Notes under the pieces: generated by a model
Database searches by the model: none
Seen by the model: the letters and a program-made list of their open reading frames with translations, nothing else
What the model was told of the DNA's origin: nothing
Part shown: in pieces, positions 35,215 through 45,755 of the stretch
How the letters are laid out: each line of letters begins with the position of its first letter
Numbering within the stretch: position 1 is the stretch's first letter
Source: Erythroxylum novogranatense
Taxonomy: Eukaryota > Streptophyta > Magnoliopsida > Malpighiales > Erythroxylaceae
NCBI GenBank assembly: GCA_029891385.1
Contig: CM057224.1
Location: 2,542,001-2,606,000, forward strand
Length of the DNA: 64,000 bases
Direction: 5' to 3'
Position numbers and translations under genes: made by a program

Positions 35215-35645
35215 AAGCAGGAGTGGCTTGATTGCTTTCAGCTCCTCATTCAAGGCTCTCTCTTGTAAGAGATCTTCAATTCGAGTCACCAAAAAAAAAG
35301 AGGAGAGGAAATTTTTTCCTGTTAATGATCCTTTAGCTCCTTGGACATGTTCCTTGGTCAAGTCAATTACGGATGTCTCGCTTCCAGTAACAGTGTAAGA
35401 GTTGGAGCTACTGAAAAATCTGAGGTGGCTGAGAACTTGAGACTAAACAGGGCTAGTGATCAATCAACAGTTGACTGATCAATATGTGACGATTCCTTGT
35501 GCGTAGAAATATACAAGCTACGTAAGAACCTGAGAAATCTTGAAATTCCAAATTTCTCTCCACTAGAACTTTTGAGATGGGATCTTAAGAGCTTAGAATT
35601 AGTCCAATTAAAAAGGCTAAGATACCTAATATTATATATATGTAT
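35215..35645 (+). mobile_element. tRNA-derived SINE-like repeat, copy 3
   Basis: Same order as copy 2: head with 'gagtggcttgattgc' and 'aattcgagtcacc' (B-box-like), an A-run, then 'caattacggatgtctcgctt', 'gagttggagctactgaaaaa', 'gtgatcaatcaacagttgac' and 'tacaagctacgtaagaacct'. It lies head to tail with copy 2. The apparent 80-codon frame at 35497-35739 is an artefact of this repeat. Confidence 0.6.
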
Positions 35646-35984
35646 AACGGATTTGTCATCCTTAAAATTAGCTGTGCAATTTTGTCAAAAGGTCGGAATC
35701 AAAAACCTGATGGGATTGCTTAAAGATGAAGTTAACTGACTAGGAAAGAGATTGTACTCAGTCCCCACAATCTCTTCTCTTTTCTTATCTCTTTCTGATT
35801 CTCTCAAAAAAGTAAAAAACAGTTAGATGTAACTACCAACCTTAAGAATAAAAGGTTAAATTTATTTTATCAAATATTATAAGGTAAAATAGATAATTTT
35901 TTAAAAATCTTTAAATCATAATATTTTAAAAATTTCTTATAATCTTCGATCAAAAACTCGATGATTAAAAAGTTTAACGATTTG

Positions 35985-36335
35985 GTGATTCAATCATAAA
36001 ACTTTGAATCGTTTAATTTTTTAATTTGATTTTAATTTTCAGTTTGATTTACTTTAATTACTTTTGTTATTAAAACCGACAATTTATTAGTTAATCGGTC
36101 AATTTTCATTCACTATTAATTTTATAAACCAAATGAACCAATTAATTTTCAATTAAAATCTTTTAATTAAATTTCAAAATTTTCGATGGGTAAGAACAAT
36201 CTCTTTTAACTATATTTCAAATTCTTTAATTTTATTCAATCTTTAGCGGTTTTATGACAATCTAATACCAGTTGAACTTTTTAAACCTTAAACCTCATGT
36301 TTTATCGATTTAACTTTCAGTCTAGTTTTTAAAAC
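35985..36335 (-). repeat. MITE-like AT-rich repeat, copy 5 of 6
   Basis: Inverted relative to the first two copies: 'cagtttgatttactttaatt', 'agttaatcggtcaattttca', 'atgggtaagaacaatctctt'. Confidence 0.6.
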
Positions 36336-36339
36336 ATCT

Positions 36340-37589
36340 AAAAACTCATTCTCTTAAATTTTGATTAGAAAATCAAAAAATACACGTAATGTTAACATCA
36401 CAATTGTGACAATCAAGTATTACTTATATGACAATGCAATTAATTTTGAAACTTAAATTAAATTCTTTAAACATTATATAAACTAATAATTTATTATAAC
36501 TATTTTAAATCATTAATTTGAGTTAAATTCAATTAGTTAGTGTCAGGTGTAAGAATTAAGTTATATTATCATATTAGTAATATTTAATATGCTCATTTGT
36601 TTGGTTATCTAATGAACATCAATGGTTATGTAGGGGGCTCAGCCTAAACTCAAATTCCCCTCACAGAGGAAATGAAAAGGATAAAGGAAGAGATGTTAAA
36701 GAATTAGTTGGAATAATGCTTTTTTCTATTCTTGCATATCTGCGACTCAGAGCTTAATATTCTCAAACTCGAAACTTTTACTCCACATACCATAAAAGTT
36801 CATCGAACATTTATATCACATGAACATCTCTAATTCAACATCTAGATCTTATTTAACAAAGATTGGTTCCAACTTAACAAAATTGGAAACGACTTTTCTA
36901 TCAATGAGGGGTAAGGTTGGGTACTTACAGATCTCTCTAAATCTCGTAATTAGCGAAAATTTCACTTGATTGTTGTTGTTGAAAATGAACAATAAGGTGA
37001 AATTATCCATTAGCTATACAATAATAAATAGATGCATATACATTCATTAATTATTTTCTAATTACCATTACTCATTTACTCGAAATAATTCAAAGTTAAT
37101 ATATTTTAAATATGTACTAAATTAGTTTTAAAATATATAATAATTGATAAATAACAATGATCGAGTGATTATTTAATTGAGTAAAAATTAGACTTAACGA
37201 GGCACTTAAATGTTTAAAATTCAATTATATTATTATATTATGAAAAGATTATTCTTGATTTTATACTAATATTGTGATAAATTCCTCTTAATTTTATATC
37301 TATATTACAAAAAGTTTATTAATAATCATTAAAATAAAGATGTCAGGCTAATTCTTGTTCATCTTGAATCTGATTCAAGATTTAATCATCCAAATTTAAA
37401 GCTAAATTTGATTTAAAACTCTATTAAGTCAAAATTAATCCAGAGTTATATCTCTAAGTCACCAACCTTACACTAAAGACCTAAGTAAGTTTTCAGGATA
37501 TGCTTGATTCATTTGAGAGAATGATAATAAAAATTATAATAAATATAGTAAAAAATAAAAATAAATGACTTACATTCTTCAATATATTT
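36340..37589. other. AT-rich intergenic DNA
   Basis: No gene recognised. Near 36600-36655 lies 'gaacatcaatggttatgtag' followed by 'ctcagcctaaactcaa', which recurs as a tandem pair at 43691-43786. Confidence 0.5.
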
Positions 37590-37785
37590 TGAGCAAAGTA
37601 GCCCGTTAGCACATCTTTAGTAGACAAAACAACTTATTAGCACGGTCGCTAAATATCTTCAGATGAAAAACAGTCCATTAAGCACTCTTAGTGAGAAAAA
37701 CAATTTGTTAGACCTTTTTGGTAAAAAAAAACAATCCGTTGTTATACCCATGATGAGCAAAACAACTCGTTAACACGATCAGTAA
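37590..37785. repeat. Variable-unit minisatellite, array 2
   Basis: Four to five degraded units of the family at 31752-32045: 'agcccgttagcacatcttta', 'tagcacggtcgctaaatatc', 'gaaaaacagtccattaagca'. Same orientation as array 1. Confidence 0.65.
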
Positions 37786-38354
37786 TTTTGAGTATTTTCT
37801 CAGATATAAAAACATTATTCATTCAATCTTAATATATTATCAAATATAATTTTCCTTCCTTACCTATTTATTTTATGCGCTAAGTAATTAACAAGCAACG
37901 CCTTACATTATAGTTATACTATCACCTATTCGTCTAACTTTCTCTTTACGCTATCACCTTCTTCTCTTTCTAGTAGCCAATCAGAAGTGTAACAAATGTA
38001 TTGACGAGACAGCTTCTTCAAACCCTACGTTTCTCTCTCTTCTTTATTTTATAACCCGTTCTTATTATTTTGTTCATATCCTGATTTATGAATATTTATT
38101 TATTTATTTTGTATAACTCTTATTTATTTTTTTCATTTTTTTTGCGTACGAAATATTTTAAAAGTGTGCCAATTATGAAAAGATATCTTTAAATTATTTA
38201 TACCTAAATTAATTTTCACTCAAACTAGATAGGTTTCTTACGAAAGATAAAACTTTGACCTAAAGTTTTAAACGATTGCGGATATAAGAATGATTTAAAC
38301 CTATAACTTCAGTTAAGCGAGAAGGATCCTTATCGATTCTTAAAAATGAGTCCA

Positions 38355-38505
38355 GATCTTCTGTTCAATATTATGGTGTCTTATTGTGTCCAATAAATCT
38401 CAGTCATTTATTTATGTGGGTCTCGCATAAATCCTGCATAAGTCCCGCAAAATAAATAGTTAAAATTCTATAATAAAACAGAGTAATATTAGACAGAGGA
38501 TCTTT
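38355..38505. mobile_element. MITE in the WRKY57 promoter
   Basis: Left end 'agatcttctgttcaatatta' and right end 'taatattagacagaggatct' are imperfect inverted repeats. The interior 'gtcttattgtgtccaataaa' pairs with its partner near the right end. The same element is at 52041-52218. It ends about 139 bp before the WRKY57 start codon, so it lies in or next to the core promoter or 5' UTR. Confidence 0.75.
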
Positions 38506-38643
38506 TCTCCTTAAAAATACTCATTAAACAGTTCGAGCTAGGGAACAGCCTATCTTTTCCTTTTATATCATCTTTTTCACTGTTATTATACTCCCTTCTT
38601 TCTCTCTCACTCTCACTTTCTCTCCATAACAGCTTTCAACTCT

Positions 38644-40458
38644 ATGGACGGCACACACGATCCGAACTTCATCACCCACTCGAGCTGCCCACTTGGTCCT
38701 GACTCGGAGGCTAGCGTCAACTACTTCCTCTCCGGCAACAGAGAGAATAGAGCACCGAGAGAATTTGGATGGGACCTTCATGCTCAACAGAGCACCGACC
38801 TGGAGACGATGGAAGAGGAAGATAATGATCGTCGTCCTGATCCTCTGGGCCTCTGCAGGACCGGTAGTGGTGCATGTGACACGTCGACTTCGTGTCAACA
38901 GTCGGTTTCTTCCAGCTCCAGCGAGGGTCCGCCTGAAAAGTCTACTGGCTCCGGCGGGAGAATACCGAAGAAACCGTGAGTCTACTCACACGCATAACTC
39001 ACACAATACATAGGTGGCATGAAATATGAAATGTTTTTTGTATTGTAAATCACTAGAATTCCAGGGGCAAACAATCGGTTATGGAATCGGATTTAGTTAT
39101 GTACCCTCTTTTTCTTCATTTCGGTGCTGGGTATCATGAAATAGCTATCCTTTTTGGTTTTCATTGCATTGCATGCTTGCTTTATGTTCTTAACAAATCG
39201 TATGATGTGCTGTTAATTTCCAAATCGAAACCAAATCGTAATAACTCGCAATCTTCTTCACTATTTAGAATTTGGTTTACATTAGAAAGTTAGGTAATGT
39301 TAAATCTATATGCTTCTTCCTCAAAATTTTGGAAAACGCTAAGTTAATTAGTATAACACCTTTGAGGCTGGTTGGATTATTATGGTTAGGAACTCTACGT
39401 GCTTATAGGAATGTACCACCCAACACAAAACTGTTGGATTGAACTCGATTGGCTTGCAAATTCAGGTGTGACTTTGATAAGTGCTTCTTTTGTTCTGAAT
39501 CTTTCAGAATTTTATGTGGATTTGCGTAATTGTAGGTGGGATATTTTTGCAGGAGCAAAGTTAAAAAAAAGGAAAGGCTAAAGAGAATCTGTCAGCCTCG
39601 TTTTGCATTTATGACTAAAAGCGAAGTTGATCATCTCGAAGATGGCTACAGGTGGCGAAAATATGGGCAAAAGGCTGTTAAAAACAGTCCATTTCCAAGG
39701 TCTGCAACTACTGTTATCTTTACTACTCTGTCCAAAGATTACATTCATCTTTCCCTCTGGATTGGCTTGAACTTGGACTGATCTAATTTATATTCTTAGA
39801 GTTTCTACACTCCCATTCATAGCAACAATGTGATTAATGTGTTGAGTGTTTGATTATTAGAAAAAAAGTTCAACTGATTCTGTTAAGCCAAATGGTGTTA
39901 GTGGTCATGGGCCCATTTTGCCTTGGTCTCAACATTATCCTATCCACAGTTGGTCGTAGTATTTCATTAGTATGTTTTTGGGTAAGGTGTTGCTTGTACT
40001 AACTTCTCTTCAATTCCATTAAAACTAAGATATACGACGGTGAAAAGTTGAGCTCATAAGTCAAAACAATGATTCTTCTTCAACCATCTTTCGTTTCTCT
40101 GACCCGCAAATGGTGCAGGGGCTACTATCGTTGTACAAATGGCAAGTGCACTGTGAAAAAACGGGTTGAACGGTCGTCCAAAGATCCTACTGTTGTGATT
40201 ACTACATATGAAGGACAGCATTGTCATCATAGTATTGGTTTTCCGAGAGTTGGTGGTATCATTAACCATGAGGTTTCACCATCCAACCACTTGGCTTCCC
40301 AAATACCCGGAGAGCATAATCCTGGTAATGTCACACAGTGGCAACAGGCACGGCCGGTTGAAGCGGAACCTTGTACAGTGTCAGAGGCAATGCCCTGTCG
40401 TTCACCCGACGAAGGACTACTTGGGGACGTTGTACATCCTGGAATGCGTGGCAGATAA
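38644..40458 (+). CDS. WRKY57: WRKY57-like group IIc WRKY transcription factor
   Basis: Three coding exons, 38644-38975, 39553-39699 and 40119-40458, give 272 residues. The N-terminus contains FGWDLHAQ and Ser-rich and acidic stretches, then a basic [10 protein letters not shown] nuclear-type segment. [15 protein letters not shown] sequence (here [11 protein letters not shown]) leads into the WRKY domain with WRKYGQK at 145-151. The zinc ligands are C165, C170, H194 and H196, spacing C-x4-C-x23-H-x-H, which defines groups I C-terminal and IIc. The second intron falls after the Arg of SPFPR, the conserved R-type WRKY intron position. The C-terminal DEGLLGDVV...MR matches Arabidopsis WRKY57. 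It should bind W-box DNA (TTGAC); WRKY57 is linked to drought and jasmonate/auxin-balanced senescence. A CT-rich 5' leader precedes the ATG. Confidence 0.94.
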
Positions 40459-41221
40459 GATACAATACGGTACACATTGCTCAAAAACTCTTTCAGATTT
40501 TTACATACAAAACTGAGTTTTCTGATGATTTTATCTCCCAGTACATGACTACACCTCATTTTCGTACGGTATGTACCCACATACTGCCACACATCTAATC
40601 GAACTTATTTATGAACCTGCGGCTTTGCTTTAATAGTGACAGTGATTTGCCTGTACATGGAGTCCCGGTCCTCTCAATTACGGTGGGAAGCATCAAGTTT
40701 CGGACGTCCTCGTGTCTACGTAGTATGTACTATGAAAATATACAAGACCTTCGTGTATCCATGAAAATTGGCTTAAGTGGCGTTGAATTCGACGTTTCTT
40801 CATAGTCAGTCTTGCTTTCCACTTTTCTTAAAAACCCTAACGTACTGTCCTTTTCTCCATTTCATTGTCCTTTTCTTCTTGAAGTTTACGCTGCTATCCG
40901 TATACCTGTCTGTGCTTACTTTTTAGGGCAATCTTGGCTTTTTCACATGCACAAGCTTCAATCTAATTGTAACGACGATGACGTGGAACGGTGGTTGATG
41001 AATTGTTGAAGCGGGTTTAGACTTTAGCGTAAAAACTAAAAAGATTAATAAGAAAGTTTCAAGTTCTAAATGGATATCTCAACTAGAAAATCTTGTCATG
41101 TCAATTATATAACAAACATTAATAAAAAAATTTCCCGAGTTTAAGAAAATTTAGTAGTAAATAATCTTACTTTTAATAGAAAAATTATTTCCGAATGACT
41201 AATATAAAAATAAAGATGTCA
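40459..41221. other. WRKY57 3' UTR and intergenic DNA
   Basis: About the first 400-550 bp are probably 3' untranslated. The short open frames at 40611-40805 and 40812-41009 have no recognisable family and are not called. Confidence 0.45.
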
Positions 41222-41475
41222 TTTTTGACCTGACTTGTTCTAACTCAATTTTGACTTAGGCTGACTGGGTCATGAGTCAGCAATGAGTCAAAAGTGATCG
41301 GTCTGATCGAGATACAGGTGGACCTGTGAGCTGATCGTTATTTCAAAAACGACTTCACTTTGACATTTTAAAAAATATATATAAGATAGGTCAATTTGGC
41401 TCGACCGCTCATGAGTCGTTGAGCCAAGAGTTGACCTATTTTTGGCCCATTGGGTCATAGGTCACCCTAGCTTGA
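41222..41475. repeat. MITE-like element with AAACGAC centre
   Basis: Left end 'ttttgacctgacttg', centre 'tttcaaaaacgacttcactt', right end 'ggtcataggtcaccctagc'. Words such as 'tgggtcatgagtcag' on the left and 'ctcatgagtcgttgagcc' on the right are inverted relatives. Similar to 42745-43012 and 10555-10830. Confidence 0.5.
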
Positions 41476-42744
41476 GGTCACCTACCAGCTAGGAGAGTGC
41501 CCAAGCAAACTAAGCTTATTGATATTCTTATGTAAAAGATTTTATTATATAAATATGAAAAAAGATAAGTTAAATTTTGTTATTTTAATTTATATAAAAT
41601 TTTGTTTTATTTTTCAATTGTTTTGAAGATTATTTTAAATTTTTATTATTGATTAAGACTCCTATTAAGATTATCACTAGAATTTTATAATGGATAAATT
41701 TTACTTACAATCCTATTTTAGTCAATTAAGCATTAAATCAATATTGATATATTTTTAATTTTCAAAGAAAGACTACATGCTTTGTCTAATTCTTGTTAAA
41801 AATACTTATATGTGAGTATCTCACGACGAAGAAAGAGAGTAGAGAAAATTAACATATATGTTTAGTGGCTATTTCACCTATAGTCTATTAGTTTTAGGAT
41901 GAAACTTCATTTTAAATTTATATGTGATCTAACTTTTTTTATTACGTTGGCTTATAGATCTACTGCAAATTTAATATAGTATTAGAGTCGATGAAAATCT
42001 TGGCCCGCTGTTTGCCTCAAAAGTAAGTAGCCTAGGAAGAGGCGTATTCGGTTTCAATTACAAGTTCAGCCTTGATAAGGATTATTGATTTTAAGACGGG
42101 AACTTCACTTTAGACTTGTGTGGTGTCTAATTTTCCTTTTTATGTTAACCTGTCGTCCTATTGCAAATTTAACATTCTTTCTATATGATGTCTTAAATCT
42201 TCACGTTTCTTTAAAACTGTAATCTCTGTCCCTGTCTTGTTGTAGAGCAGCTTTATGCCTTCTATTTAGCTTTTTCCAAGTTCCATGCCATGCAGATTTT
42301 ATACAAGTTGAAGACTCAGTAGTACTAGTCGTTGCTGGTGAGCTGACGGCAAAGACTCACACCTTCACTGACAATATCCTCGTTAAGTGTAATGCCTCTG
42401 GGAACTGTTAACATGTCGTGATGTCTGAAATGTGAATCCAATAAACCAACACTAGTCTCCAAGCTGTTTGACCTGCAGTCCTGTTTCATGGAAGACTGCT
42501 TAATTTGGTATTGCTTTATCACTTGGCATACGCCTTTGAGTCAGACCAACTATGTATGAGAGACCTGACAAGTTGTCGATCCATTTGCTATTCTTAGCAA
42601 CTTGAGCTTCTAGTGTTTTGGTGGCTGTTGAGTTTGGTGATCAGATTCATGGCGGGAATAGGCTATCATTTGAGGATTTTCCGTAGGAGAAGGTGGTGAA
42701 AATTTGGATTAGGTTTGATTTTGTGTAGGATTCACCGGTGGCAA
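41476..42744. other. Intergenic DNA, no gene seen
   Basis: AT-rich to about 42150, then about 600 bp of higher GC (42180-42740) with no family resemblance on either strand. 'Atggcgggaatagg' near 42649 leads to no meaningful open frame. Confidence 0.4.
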
Positions 42745-43012
42745 TACCCAAGTCAACGGGCCAAGCCCAGGTTGATTGGGTGTTGGGTCAAAATTTTTGA
42801 AAAATTTGAACCTAGAGCAAGGCTCAAGCTGGGCCTACTTGGGTCCGGCTCAATCCGAGGCTCGACAAATAATAGTAAAACAAAGTCATTTTTGTCACAA
42901 AAATGACTTCTTTGACATTTTAATTTTTAAAAAACAATCGTCTCGATCAAGCCTTGAGTTGAGTTGGGCCTCTGAGCCTGAGCCTGATCCGATACCCTAA
43001 TTTTATTTACTA
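42745..43012. repeat. MITE-like element, palindromic centre
   Basis: Left part 'gtcaacgggccaagcccagg' and right part 'ttgggcctctgagcctgagc' are inverted-like. The centre 'catttttgtcacaaaaatga' is self-complementary. Related to 10555-10830 and 41222-41475. Confidence 0.55.
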
Positions 43013-43064
43013 TTGGTGAGTCTTACCCAAAGAGGGAAAAAATTCAAAAAGAAATTATGTTAGT

Positions 43065-43570
43065 GCTAATGGCCTGCTTGTTTGTTTTTACTTTAGTTTT
43101 TGATTTTTTATTGTTATTTTCAAATTTTTGTAAAATAATTTGCTTGTTTCAGTTTTTATCTATATTTTTTGTTTTGATTTATTTAATTTTATAATTTATA
43201 AAATCAAAAAATGAATTTTACCTTTTGTTTTTATTTTATAATTCTATTTATCATCAATTAAATATATGTGATTTAATTATTTAATTTTAATTATTAATAA
43301 AATTATGATTAATATTGCTTAATTATTATAAAATTTTATTTTAAAATATTTTAAATTTATTAATTAATTAATAATTATAGTTTAAATTTAAAGTACCTTA
43401 AAATATCAATTTCAAATAAAATTAGTTTTAAAATTAATAATATTAAAATATAAACTTACAAATGATATTTTACTTATTAAATTATTTATTTTGATGTAAT
43501 ATAATAATTTTATTATTTTTATCAATAAATATTATACAAATGATTAAAATGAATTATTTACCTAATTAAT
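43065..43570. repeat. AT-rich MITE-like element, relative of 16735-17530
   Basis: Shares 'tatcatcaattaaatatatg', 'tttaattatttaatttt' and T-rich start words with the element nested in copia. Boundaries are approximate. Confidence 0.5.
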
Positions 43571-43690
43571 TCACAAATGGAACAAGATTAAAATACCTAA
43601 CCGAAACAGAAACTCCAACCCCAAATTTGGAGGCATGTGACCTAAACTTAAGAAGATCAAATTAAAGAAAGGCATGCCCATTTGCTTAGT

Positions 43691-43786
43691 TATCTTATCA
43701 ACATCAATGGTTATGTAGGTGGACCTCAGAGTTAGTTGTCTTATCAACATCAATGGTCATGTAGGTGGACCTCAGCCTAAACTCAA
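43691..43786. repeat. Tandem duplication, 46-bp period
   Basis: 'Ttatcaacatcaatggttat' followed by 'gtaggtggacctcag' occurs twice, starting at 43695 and 43741. A single diverged copy is near 36610. Confidence 0.8.
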
Positions 43787-43904
43787 CTTATTGAAAAACT
43801 CAATAGCTTTACTTCACAAACTCAATGACATTGATAAGAACATAACAAAGCATTATTCCAACATCTCTTCCTTTTATCTTCTTCATTTTCTAAGAAAAAG
43901 GCTA

Positions 43905-44276
43905 GGTGTGTTTGGATAACAGCTTATCACTGATAAATATTAGCTGATCAGCTAAAATCAGTTGTTTGACTAAGTCAAACAGCTGATATATATGTTTGGT
44001 TAATTGGCTGATTGGGTTGAATCAGCCAAAACTAATCAGCAGGGTGAAGCAGCGTTTGGGAGAACTCCAAACTTAAAAAATCAAATTTGCCCCAAACCTC
44101 TTCGCTACTCATTTCTCTCATTTCCTGTTGAAGCACTCGTGTTTTCTTTCTTTAAAAAAGAAATCGCTTCTCTGAACCTTCTTTGATGTTTGGTGTTAAA
44201 AGTTTGAATTTGTAGATCTGTACGAGGCTGATTGTTTTAAAATGTGTATAATGTACTCAATCAAGTTTATTTTCAG

Positions 44277-44347
<71 letters not shown>

Positions 44348-44685
44348 TATATTTATTATTATTCTAATAAAGAATTATTATTATTAATATTATTATTATA
44401 TGTTTTATGTTTTGTATTAGAGTTATAAACTTAATTTTTGTAGAATTAAATATCTAAAATCTAAAATCTTATAAGAATATTTATTGACATGTTAAAATAT
44501 AATATTCATATTCTTATATTTTTTTAAAGTTATGTCTTTATAAGTCATTTTACACTTAACCAGCTAATACTAAACAGCTAATTTTACCAAACATCTTTAA
44601 TAAACAGCTAATGTAATCTGCTGGTCAAATCAGCTATCAACTAACAGCTGATAGAATCAGCTATCAGCTATTGTCAAACAGGGCC
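43905..44685. mobile_element. DNA transposon remnant (MITE) with internal microsatellite
   Basis: Left end 'ggtgtgtttggataacagct' and right end (minus strand) 'ggccctgtttgacaatagct' form terminal inverted repeats. Subterminal 'tcagctgat' words are repeated in both orientations. The interior holds a (TTA)n microsatellite. The end type 'GG...TGTTTG' suggests a hAT or PIF/Harbinger derivative, but the target duplication is not clear. Confidence 0.65.
44278..44352. repeat. (TTA)n(TA)n microsatellite
   Basis: About 17 TTA triplets followed by about 11 TA dinucleotides, inside the MITE at 43905-44685. Confidence 0.95.
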
Positions 44686-44689
44686 TATA

Positions 44690-45755
44690 TGATTCATCTC
44701 TCCGAGTTCTTCTTAATCCCTAACTCAAAGCTGATGCTTATGACCTTTCGTCTCAATTCCTAACGTGTTTGCAGGATTGGCATAGTTTCATGAGAGCAAG
44801 TGAGTCACACACACCCCTTGTCCTGTTTAAGTCTCAACAATAGCTCATCTTCCTTGAATTGAGATCTTATAATTCTAATGGTTCTTGAAATGAGTTTCTG
44901 TGACATGGTAAAGAGTAAGGCTCAAATGCCTAATATTGAAGTTTCATATAGTGCATGGTTATTCTGATATGGTGAAACTTGTCGGCCAATAAGGGTCAGA
45001 TTGTAAGAGTGGATAAAGACAAGTATCTCAATAGTGTCAGTCAATCGATGCGCTGCCAACCCTCTTCTTTATATTTAGCTAGAAGCTAGCTAGAAGCATG
45101 CACAAGTTGAATCATAAAATAGCTCGAGTACTTCTGGCAATTTGGATGCAAAATTAGCATCAGAATCCATAAACCATATCAGTACAAATAGGTGCAACTA
45201 ATCATGTTAATAGACCTTGTGCATCGGTTTCTGACTGTAAGCGTCAGTATAACTAACTCTCAAGGAAGGGAAAAGGGGTTCTTCAGTCATGCCAAATCAA
45301 CGCAATGAAGATGCAAAAAGATGCTCCACAATCTCGAGAACCCTAAAAGTGTCCAAAGTTTTAAGTCTTTTTCTTCTTCCGCCTCTTCTTCCGGTTGTGA
45401 CTGTTGCAGGACTTGGTGGATTCGAAAACAGTAAATATTGGTCTTCTTCTTTTTCTTCTGACGGGGTTGGGGACTGAAACAGAAATAAGATGTGAGCTTT
45501 ATACAAAAGTGGAGAAAGATAAGGCCATTGGGCATTAAGCTTTGCTCTTTCTTTCGTCAATAGAGGGTTTCAAAGTCACCTTCAAGACACGCAGTAGGAT
45601 CTCTATGTTGACAAAATGTTCTTGTTAACCTTCAACTGCATAATTAAAGAAAGTTTATAAATATATAATTGAAGGATAATTAATCATGAGAGATGACAGA
45701 AACAGAATTAAGGAATAAGGTAACTTAAAAAAAAAACATTAAGGAATAAGGTACC
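44690..45755. other. 3' flank of the NBS-LRR gene
   Basis: No separate gene recognised. The part nearest 45755 is likely 3' UTR of the minus-strand NBS-LRR gene; a possible splice donor (minus strand AAG|GTACCTT) directly follows its stop codon. Reading frames at 45287-45560 overlap each other on both strands and show no family signal. Confidence 0.45.

Noticed and set aside
45287..45560. Overlapping frames on both strands near the NBS-LRR 3' end
   Set aside because: Mutually overlapping, Lys/Glu and Leu/Phe rich shadows; more likely 3' UTR.
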